Assembly: GCA_905221605.1 (NCBI GenBank)
Contig: CAJNDS010000891.1
Coordinates: forward strand, 47,501 to 67,500
Source: Symbiodinium natans
Taxonomy: Eukaryota > Sar > Dinophyceae > Suessiales > Symbiodiniaceae
Length of the DNA: 20,000 nt
Direction of reading: 5' to 3'
Shown here: positions 14,701-19,972 of the stretch, piece after piece
Position numbering within the stretch: position 1 is the first letter of the stretch
Layout: every line of letters begins with the position of its first letter
The notes under the pieces: generated by a model
Told to the model about the DNA's origin: nothing
What the model saw: only the letters and a program-made list of their open reading frames with translations
Database searches by the model: none
Program-made: the position numbers and the translations under genes

Positions 14701-14904
14701 AAACTCACGGCGGCCCACAGGGGTTCCGAACGCGCGATGGGCTCGCACCCCCAATTGGAAAGCCACAACTCCGGTCCTATTCAGAGATCTGTTCTGGTGG
14801 AGCAGAGATTGAAACGAAGAAGGAGCCCGAACCGGACTGCGCCTCAAGTTCGCTGGGGTTCAGGGTTTAGGGTTCAGGGTTTAGGGCCAGGAGTTCGGGT
14901 TTAG
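14701..14904 (+). CDS. Candidate exon encoding a basic polypeptide
   Basis: A plus frame of 67 codons follows the TAA at 14698. The unique part (to about 14856) reads HRGSERAMGSHPQLESHNSG near its start and VEQRLKRRRSPNRTAPQ near its end. That is hydrophilic, with an Arg/Lys cluster like a nuclear-localisation signal. An ATG lies at 14737, and GCCCACAG at 14713-14720 could be a splice acceptor. The last 15 codons translate telomere-like sequence, so a real exon would end near 14857, where GGGGTTCAG offers a GT. No domain was recognised. Confidence 0.28.
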   Translation, partial: KLTAAHRGSERAMGSHPQLESHNSGPIQRSVLVEQRLKRRRSPNRTAPQVRWGSGFRVQGLGPGVRV

Positions 14905-14910
14905 GTTTCC
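14856..14910 (+). repeat. Short degenerate TTTAGGG/TTCAGGG tract
   Basis: Five to six imperfect G-strand units with an insert. Confidence 0.85.
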
Positions 14911-15037
14911 GGGTATGTCGTTACATCTTCCCTCATTGGTTCGCTTCACGGGGTTTATAAGGACTCCGAGACTCACCAAAACCATGCTCCCACGTCGAAC
15001 CATACTAGCAATCCCGAAGGGTCCATGTACTATGCAT

Positions 15038-15093
15038 TTAGGGTTTAGGGTTTAGGGTTTAGGGTTCAGGGTTCAGGGTTTAGGGTTTAGGGC
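15038..15093 (+). repeat. TTTAGGG tract
   Basis: Eight heptamers, two of them TTCAGGG. TACTATGCATTTA before the tract and TACTATACTTAAG after it resemble each other weakly. Confidence 0.95.
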
Positions 15094-15331
15094 TACTACT
15101 ATACTTAAGGGCCCAAAAGTCCCTACGTAGGAGGCACGTTAAAGCCCGAAAATTCCTCATTTAGGTACATGGACCCCTAGGGAGTACCTTAAATTAAAAT
15201 GTGCTTTTATACGAGTGAAAAATGAACAAGCACTCCTCCCCCAAAACAGGGGTACCCTCTATCCTCTTGAGGGGGGGGGGGAGGATTCTAGTCTATGTGC
15301 GGAAAGAGGGGTGCCCCTATTGTGGGAAATA
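15094..15331. repeat. Foldback-rich unique segment
   Basis: AAAACAGGGGTACCCTCT on the left resembles the complement of AAGAGGGGTGCCCCTATTGT at 15305. A G12 run lies at about 15270. Beyond the next tract, CCCCAATAGAGTATACTCTT is a further inverted version. An old foldback element is likely. Confidence 0.45.
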
Positions 15332-15391
15332 TCCTAAATCCTAAATCCTAAATCCTAAACCCTAAACCCTAAACCCTAAACCTTAAACCCT
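15332..15391 (-). repeat. CCTAAAT then CCCTAAA tract
   Basis: Four CCTAAAT variant units followed by four CCCTAAA units. Flanked by an inverted pair (ATTGTGGGA / TTCCCCAAT). Confidence 0.94.
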
Positions 15392-15513
15392 TCCCCAATA
15401 GAGTATACTCTTTTCTCAGGGGTTGAGGCTTTAGTTTTGGGGGTTGGGGGACCGGAACCCTTTCAGCTTGAGGCAAGCTAGGCAAGGTTTATGGAAGGCC
15501 TACCCCGGAGGTT

Positions 15514-15549
15514 TATAGGGTTTGGGTTTAGGGTTTAGGGTTTAGGGTA
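15514..15549 (+). repeat. Short TTTAGGG tract
   Basis: Four to five G-strand heptamers. Confidence 0.92.
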
Positions 15550-15705
15550 CGCCATATCAGGCTGGTAGAAGGGGGTGTAGAAGGGCACGAGGGTTTGCTA
15601 AGGGACGAAGGGACCATGTACCTCACTGCGCACATTCCGACTCAAAAAACTGCTCAACTACTTACTTTTGAAGCCGTATAAACCCCAAATCAACCTGGCC
15701 ACCTT

Positions 15706-15812
15706 GGGATACATCCCCCTTATACTAGCAGTCCTAAATCGGGATTATAATCGGGGGTACTCAACCCTAAAATAGTCCCAAAAGGACTGTTCGTATAAGG
15801 GGAAGACATCCC
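15706..15812. mobile_element. Inverted-repeat element, family D copy 2
   Basis: Arms GGGATACATCCCCCTTATAC...AGTCCT and AGGACTGTTCGTATAAGG...GACATCCC. The same termini and arm order as 10416-10513. Its GGGGGTACT centre matches copy 1 read on the opposite strand, so the cores have flipped relative to each other, as expected for recombination between the arms. Confidence 0.82.
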
Positions 15813-15917
15813 TCGGCGGCCACCCCTTGACCCAGAAAGGTCCTTAGTTTGGGGGCTATTAGCCCAAAAATGGCCTCGAGCCCTGAAACCCGAAATCTTG
15901 AGGACTTAAGCCGACGT

Positions 15918-15969
15918 TTTGGGGTTTGGGGTTTGGGGTTTGGGGCTAAGGGCTTTAGGGCTTAGGGTC
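15918..15969 (+). repeat. TTTGGGG/TTTAGGG tract
   Basis: Four TTTGGGG variants, then degenerate units. Confidence 0.9.
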
Positions 15970-15999
15970 CAGTACTGGCTCCTTGCTTCCAGACACTTA

Positions 16000-16018
16000 A
16001 ACACACACACACACACAC
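16000..16018. repeat. Short (CA)n microsatellite
   Basis: About nine CA dinucleotides, then CGCCACGCGCG. Confidence 0.95.
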
Positions 16019-16019
16019 G

Positions 16020-16130
16020 CCACGCGCGTCTGGACACCACCACGGATGTCGGATGCTGCTCTGCCGGAAATGCCGCAACTGTGGGCAGCAAAGCGAAACT
16101 GATGAACCCAAGCGGAGGCTGTCACAGGAG
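16020..16130 (+). other. Open segment with clustered cysteines
   Basis: A plus frame reads HHHGCRMLLCRKCRNCGQQ (16035-16091), then acidic and basic residues, and enters telomere-like sequence at 16131. The C-x4-C-x2-C-x2-C cluster is the sort of pattern seen in zinc-binding domains, but the other two plus/minus frames are also open here, so it may be chance. Confidence 0.2.
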
Positions 16131-16160
16131 GGTTTAGAGTTTAGGGTTTAGGGTCTAGGG
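16131..16160 (+). repeat. Short TTTAGGG tract
   Basis: Four G-strand units, the first TTTAGAG. Confidence 0.9.
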
Positions 16161-16169
16161 CCCTATGTT

Positions 16170-16270
16170 GCCCAGTAACCTAGGATTAAAAAGGGTGCCC
16201 TCTTTTTGCTTAAAGGGCTTTATAGGGGAACCTAAACCCCCCCACAAAGGGAATAAGGGTACTACTGGGC
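16170..16270. mobile_element. Dispersed element, family C copy 2
   Basis: 101 bp with GCCCAGTA (16170-16177) and TACTGGGC (16263-16270) as terminal inverted repeats. The interior AAAAAGGGTGCCCTCTTTTT, GGAACCTAAAC and GAATAAGGGT are shared with 16792-16895. Confidence 0.7.
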
Positions 16271-16346
16271 AGCCCAGGGATTTAGGGCTTTACTGGTCCG
16301 CCTGGCGTCTGGAAAGCAAAGACCGGCGACCAACTCGAAGAACTCT

Positions 16347-16514
16347 TAAACCCTAAACCCTATGTAAGTGTAAACCCTAAACCCGAAACCCTAAACCCTA
16401 AATCCTAAACCCTAAACCCTAAACCCTAAACCCTAAACCCTAAACCCTAAACCCTAAACCCTCAACCCTAAACCCTAAACCCTAAACGCTTTGTAATGTG
16501 TAAATCCTAAACGC
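16347..16514 (-). repeat. CCCTAAA tract
   Basis: About twenty C-strand heptamers interrupted by TATGTAAGTGTAAA at the left and TTTGTAATGTGTAAA at the right. These near-copies (16363-16374, 16492-16504) bracket the main array. Confidence 0.96.
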
Positions 16515-16791
16515 TAACATGAATTTTCCCCTGTGCTGCGCCCATCCCCCCCCCCCCACCCCCACAAAAAAAAAGAAAGAGGTTCTGTCCTACTCCACGG
16601 TAAGCGGGGACGATGCCACTTGTGGACACTCCCAAGCAACAAAACAACACTTACGACACCGTAGACCCTAGCCCTAATCACGATTGAAGCCTCTGAGAAG
16701 ACTGGGCTAGCGGGGAACCAAGAACCTGCAAGTTGTCCTAAAGTAGTTCACTAGGGCACAGGGCTGTTAACGTCGTAAGCCTAAACAAGAG
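16515..16791. other. Unique segment with C/A homopolymer junction
   Basis: A C11 run, ACCCCCAC and A10 at about 16546-16574 form the third poly-C to poly-A junction. Several strong donor-like words (GTAAGC at 16602 and 16776 plus, GTAAGT at about 16651 minus) occur, but no convincing open frame. Confidence 0.4.
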
Positions 16792-16895
16792 TATCCTAGG
16801 TCACAAAAAGGGTGCTCTTTTTGTCGATAAAAAACAGAACCTAAACTCGAAAAGACGGAATAAGGGTCTACTCCTTGGTAACCCAGCAACCATCT
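16792..16895. mobile_element. Dispersed element, family C copy 3
   Basis: CCTAGG...AAAAAGGGTGCTCTTTTTGT, then GAACCTAAACTC and GAATAAGGGTCTACTCC, aligns with copy 2 in the same orientation. A related AAAAAAGGGTAAAGGGTACT follows at about 16950, so a larger nested foldback may be present. Confidence 0.65.
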
Positions 16896-16990
16896 TATAA
16901 TAAGGGCACCAATTTTGGGTTGGTTACTTCATAACGGAACCCAGAACCAAAAAAGGGTAAAGGGTACTCGTGGGCAACCAAGACTCTGGA

Positions 16991-17065
16991 TCCTAAACCG
17001 TAAACCCTAAAACCCTAAACCCTGAACCCTGAACCCTGAACCCGAAACCCTAAACCCTAAACCCG
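16991..17065 (-). repeat. CCCTAAA/CCCTGAA tract
   Basis: Nine or ten C-strand units, three consecutive CCCTGAA. AAGACTCTGG before (16980-16989) and AAGACTATGG after (17072-17081) are similar. Confidence 0.94.
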
Positions 17066-17170
17066 CGCAGAAAGACTATGGTGGCTCCCGGTAGCGGTAC
17101 GACAGACTCTTGGCTCCTGTGACAGATGCAAACGCTAACATTGGGATTGAACAGAGAGAGCTCCCAGTCA

Positions 17171-17267
17171 AGGGTTTGGGGTTTAGGGTTTGGGGTTTAG
17201 GGTTTAGGGTTTAGGATTTGGGGTTTAGGGTTTAGGGTTTAGGGTTTGGGATTTGGGGTTTAGGGCA
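17171..17267 (+). repeat. TTTAGGG/TTTGGGG tract
   Basis: Thirteen to fourteen G-strand units with alternating TTTAGGG and TTTGGGG. Confidence 0.95.
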
Positions 17268-17292
17268 AGCTTAGGGCCCGATTGGCCTTTTG

Positions 17293-17388
17293 CAACTCGA
17301 CTAGAAACGGGAGAGCTCTCCCTGTGAAGTACCATCGGCACTATCACGTACAGGACAGGAAGTGCAGCTGCAGCGCCAGTTTCTAGTT
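17293..17388. repeat. Nested inverted repeats
   Basis: CTAGAAAC (17301-17308) pairs with GTTTCTAG (17379-17386). The perfect 14-bp palindrome GGGAGAGCTCTCCC (17309-17322) directly follows the left arm. Confidence 0.65.
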
Positions 17389-17562
17389 CATTGTTGGGAT
17401 AATATTAAAAATTTACATGTATACTCCTTATTGGGTTTAAGTACCCTTAAATTGCAAAATGTTACCCAACTATGACTAAGGTTTGGACACAACAGCAGAC
17501 TTTAGGGCTTCGAGTTTCGGGGGTTTGGGGTTTGGAGGCTGGTTCTCTTATTCTTGCTTTGC
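17389..17562. other. AT-richer unique segment
   Basis: No tract, repeat homology or open frame of note. Sparse TTTGGGG words appear near the right end. Confidence 0.4.
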
Positions 17563-17625
17563 GAAACCCTGAACCCTGAACCCTAAACCCTAAACCCTGA
17601 ACCCTAAACCCCAAACCCTAAACCC
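17563..17625 (-). repeat. CCCTGAA/CCCTAAA tract
   Basis: Nine C-strand units of two types. A G-rich run follows. Confidence 0.94.
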
Positions 17626-17744
17626 AGGGAAGGGGGGGTGCGGGGGGAGGGGAAGGAGGACTCAAACTCGGCCGACCAGCTGACCTTGTGACCCCCGAAT
17701 AACCCTGGTGAGTCGCCGAAATCCTACACCGTATAAAGCACAGG

Positions 17745-17800
17745 GGTTTAGAGTTTAGGGCTTAGGGTTTAGCATCCAAAAACCCTAAACCTCAAACCCT
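17745..17800. repeat. Head-to-head short telomere-like tracts
   Basis: Degenerate TTTAGGG (17745-17773) faces CCCTAAA/CCTCAAA (17779-17800). Confidence 0.8.
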
Positions 17801-17827
17801 TCCCCAAGTCTCGGGGACACCAATGCA

Positions 17828-18094
17828 GGGTACTTAGTAACCCTAGGGTTTAGGGTTTACGGTTTAGGGTTTAGGGCCTAGGGTTTAGGGTCTAGGGTTT
17901 AGGGTACTGAGTGACCCAATTATTAGTGTAGCTATAACCCACTTAGAAGCCCCTTAAGTGCTCCAAGAAAAAGGGGTACTCTGTAGTACATTATAAGTGT
18001 AGTTATAACCCACGTATAGGCCCCTAATGTAGTTATAATAAAGATTGGGTTATAAGTACGGTCATAATTGGGGCAATTGACTTGTACCTCCAAG
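17828..18094. mobile_element. Family A element, copy 6, interrupted by a telomere-like tract
   Basis: The right arm has GGGTTATAAGTACGGTCATA and ends GTACCTCCAAG as in other copies. The left arm starts GGGTACTTAGTAACCC, is interrupted by a TTTAGGG tract and restarts AGGGTACTGAGTGACCCAAT. The interior is enlarged by a direct repeat of ATAACCCAC...GGCCCCTAA-type words, so this copy has also undergone internal duplication. Confidence 0.75.
17844..17900 (+). repeat. TTTAGGG tract inside family A element
   Basis: Eight G-strand heptamers. The 17-bp sequence AGGGTACTTAGTAACCC (17827-17843) and AGGGTACTGAGTGACCC (17901-17917) abut its edges, 15 of 17 identical. Confidence 0.94.
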
Positions 18095-18101
18095 CAGAGC
18101 G

Positions 18102-18203
18102 TTCCCAAAGAGCCCAAGACCCCTTAATTCAGGAATATACCTTGAATCATGTTAAGGATCCCAAATAGAATCTCAGCCAAGACTCCCTAGTTAACTCTTT
18201 GGG
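18102..18203. mobile_element. Dispersed element, family H copy 2
   Basis: Homologue of 9593-9668. In this copy CCCAAAGAG (18104-18112) is matched by inverted CTCTTTGGG (18195-18203), suggesting a 100-bp element with 9-bp termini. It directly follows family A copy 6. Confidence 0.68.
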
Positions 18204-18209
18204 TGTTGA

Positions 18210-18347
18210 GGGGTATCTGAAGCAAATAGTAGTAAGGTTTAGGGTTTAGGGTTTAGGGTGTAGAGTTTAGTGTTTAGGGTTTAGGGTTTAGCGTTTAGGG
18301 CTTTTAGGGTTTAGGGTTTAGGGGTATCTTAAGCAAATAGTGTTAAG
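18210..18347. repeat. 27-bp direct repeat flanking a telomere-like tract
   Basis: 18210-18236 and 18321-18347 match at 24 of 27 positions. Both start GGGGTATCT, contain AAGCAAATAGT and end TAAG. The 84 bp between them are TTTAGGG-type units (about 12 x 7). Confidence 0.93.
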
Positions 18348-18505
18348 TCCAGGCTCGCGAGGAGCAACTTACAGAGTTCGCAATGCCGAGGTGGGGCGTT
18401 GGCCACTTCTGGCGCAGCGGCTTTTTCTCGCAGACTCTCGCACAGAGGTCCGAAACCACGAGGCGGAAGGACATCTGGAGCCTTAAAAAGGTTCAGGTTT
18501 TGTAG
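18347..18505 (+). CDS. Candidate exon, function unknown
   Basis: The plus frame is open for 52 codons between TAA (18344) and TAG (18503), in unique sequence. It reads AREEQLTEFAMPRWGVGHFW near its start and SETTRRKDIWSLKK near its end: mixed, globular-looking composition. GTTAAGTCCAG before it could be an acceptor, and AAAAAG|GTT at 18490 a donor. The next 50 bases end in a good acceptor (TTTTCTTGCAG), so a two-exon model with 18541 onward is possible. A phase-0 join would then end at a TGA at 18589. No family was recognised. Confidence 0.28.
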   Translation, partial: VQAREEQLTEFAMPRWGVGHFWRSGFFSQTLAQRSETTRRKDIWSLKKVQVL

Positions 18506-18540
18506 GGTTTAGGGCTAGGGGATTTTTAGTTTTCTTGCAG

Positions 18541-18702
18541 TCCCGCCTCAAGTTGGATCGAATTTTGGGGACCTTGAAACTGCATACTTGACCTGTAAGC
18601 AAAGTGAATGCATGGAAAGACAGCGCGTGGAAAACCACTTCCCGCGATGGAAGGAATGCCAGAGGTGCAAAGAAAAGAGCCACATGTCGAAGCTCCCCCC
18701 GC
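18541..18702 (+). CDS. Candidate internal exon with cysteine/histidine cluster
   Basis: 162 bases preceded by a polypyrimidine stretch and CAG, and followed by the donor-like GTAAGG. One frame (first full codon 18543) is open throughout. It contains C-x4-C, then 15 residues, then C-x2-C-x4-H (CKQSEC, ECQRCKEKSH), with basic and aromatic residues between, as in zinc-binding modules. The exon would be symmetrical (phase 1 at both ends). The frame itself is open from 18519 to 18752, entering telomere-like repeats, so the splice sites rather than stops would limit it. The upstream candidate exon does not share its phase. No named family. Confidence 0.3.
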
Positions 18703-18703
18703 G

Positions 18704-18748
18704 TAAGGGTTTAGGGTTTAGGGTTTCGGGTTTCGGGTTTAGGGTTTG
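18704..18748 (+). repeat. TTTAGGG/TTTCGGG tract
   Basis: Six to seven G-strand units, two of them TTTCGGG. The GTAAGG donor-like word merges into its first unit. Confidence 0.93.
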
Positions 18749-19177
18749 TGGCTAGCGTCGGGGGACTTGGAGGTTTCCGAAATTGGGGGTACCTTGCTGG
18801 GGTTCTGATTGTACGGGATCCTGCTCTATATTCGGGGTCCCACATTTTTGTAAACCCCCTGAAGAACCTAACACCTACTTCTTTGTACGTTCTTGGTATA
18901 AAGCACCTTGCAGGAGTCTTCGGTAACATACAACAAAGTTGGTTCTGGCGTCTTAAAGTGTGAAGGATTTAGGGTCGAAAGATTCCACTAAGGCTTGCAA
19001 TGGTTCTAAGACCCCAATTATTAAGCCGTTTGTAGGCGTGCCCTCAGCATGTAGGTCTTAGGGTTTATCGCTCGTGCTTGGCTGGGAGTAGAGCCAGAAG
19101 GATGTTAGACATTTAGACGAGAATGGCTTCCCAAGCCACATGTGCATGGAAACCCGAAACCGCAAACCCGAAACACG
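18749..19177. other. Unique segment with overlapping short frames
   Basis: Frames of about 71 codons overlap on both strands (plus 18748-18963, minus 18711-18929); no family was seen in either. TATTCGGGGTCCCACATTTT (about 18829-18849) matches 3085-3105 with one difference, and ACTTGGAGGTTTCCGA at 18765 resembles family A termini. The segment is therefore probably repeat-derived in part. Confidence 0.4.
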
Positions 19178-19249
19178 AAATAACCCTAAACTGAACTCTG
19201 AACCTTAAACCCGAGAGCCTAAACCCTAGCCTAAACCCTAAACTTAGCT
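19178..19249 (-). repeat. Degenerate CCCTAAA tract
   Basis: About eight poorly conserved C-strand units. Confidence 0.8.
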
Positions 19250-19258
19250 TTGGAGTAG

Positions 19259-19350
19259 ACCCTGAAAAAAAGTATATACTTTTTAGGTATAAGCTGCGGT
19301 AATAGGAAACCAGAACCAAAAAAAGTATTAAAGTATAGTACTCCAAGACC
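19259..19350. mobile_element. Foldback segment related to family C
   Basis: AAAAAAAGTATATACTTTTT at the left contains the palindrome AAAGTATATACTTT. It is echoed by AAAAAAAGTATTAAAGTATA and AGTACTCCAAG at the right. The word order resembles family C, but the match is loose. Confidence 0.45.
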
Positions 19351-19378
19351 CAGTAAACCAAACCCCAATTGCAGATCC

Positions 19379-19446
19379 CTGAACCCTAAGCCCTAAACCC
19401 TAAACCCTAAACCCTACGCCCTATACGCTAAACCCTGAGCCCTAAA
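19379..19446 (-). repeat. CCCTAAA tract
   Basis: Nine C-strand units, cleaner in the middle. Confidence 0.93.
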
Positions 19447-19618
19447 TACCCCTGCATCCTCCTCGTCCGAGGAAGCGGTTGGGGCTGACTGTACATATAA
19501 ACGACGCTAGGCCACGCCATAGGAATGGTTTGTGTTTTTTGTAAAAAATCTGGCACCGGAGCAGTTCGCAGTTCCAACCCCCACGCTGTGAAAGAAGAGT
19601 CTCCTGAGTGGTAGACCC

Positions 19619-19670
19619 ATATGGTCAGTTGTCTAAACTATAGGGACCTTTTTTGGGTACCCAAAAAGAG
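19619..19670. mobile_element. Partial family E element (one arm)
   Basis: ATATGGTCAGTTGTCTAAAC and TAGGGACC match the left arm of family E copy 1. The perfect 18-bp palindrome TTTTTGGGTACCCAAAAA (19650-19667) follows. The opposite arm is not found. Confidence 0.65.
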
Positions 19671-19801
19671 GCCGCGTTTTCAAGGAAGGAACTGCTGGGC
19701 ACATCGTCAACGTACGCCATGAACTTGCTTCCTGTACCAAGGCTCACCAGCGCGATTCCAATATGTACGTCTCCAGCAAGCAGGGAAATGCTAAACTTTG
19801 C
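19625..19801 (-). CDS. Candidate exon, possible tRNA adenosine deaminase (ADAT1/Tad1-like) fragment
   Basis: The minus frame is open for 58 codons between TAG (19804-19802) and TGA (19627-19625). It begins AKFSISLLAGDVHIG, continues with ALVSLGTGSKFMAYVDD, then PSSSFLENAA. The pattern L-A-G, about ten residues, V-x-LGTG-(S/T)-K resembles, from memory, the N-terminal part of the A_deamin domain in ADAT1/Tad1, which edits A37 of tRNA-Ala. The diagnostic H-A-E and downstream cysteine zinc ligands are not in this window, so at most one exon is present. The last ten or so codons lie in a family E repeat, so the exon should end near 19660, where GTACCC is a possible donor. YVDD also occurs in reverse transcriptases, but the surroundings do not fit. 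Confidence 0.3.
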   Translation of the reverse strand, partial: AKFSISLLAGDVHIGIALVSLGTGSKFMAYVDDVPSSSFLENAASFWVPKKGPYSLDN

Positions 19802-19972
19802 CTATCCTAGTTTTTCCTTCAGAGATTTTCTAAGAAGGTTCAAAGTTCAATTCTTGGCTGAATAAGAATTTCTTGCGAACTTTATACGTGGAGATCGATT
19901 TACCTACTGTTGTGGAGTTTGCCTTGCAAATTGGGGGGATACAACCTGCAAACTAGTACGGTTTGGGAGGGG
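19802..19972 (-). other. Unique segment upstream of the minus-strand candidate exon
   Basis: A minus frame from about 19955 reads FAGCIPPICKANSTTVGKSI before GTAGGT and GTAAAT donor-like words, and could be part of an earlier exon. Sequence at 19829-19859 matches 12340-12371 (TAAGAA, CAAAGTTCAATTCTTGGCT), so part of this stretch is repeat. The plus frame at 19653-19865 is the antisense shadow. Confidence 0.25.

Noticed and set aside
19703-19714. YVDD motif as evidence of a reverse transcriptase
   Set aside because: No hydrophobic strand before or after the motif of the kind seen in RT motif C, no other RT motifs in the frame, and a stop 30 codons later.
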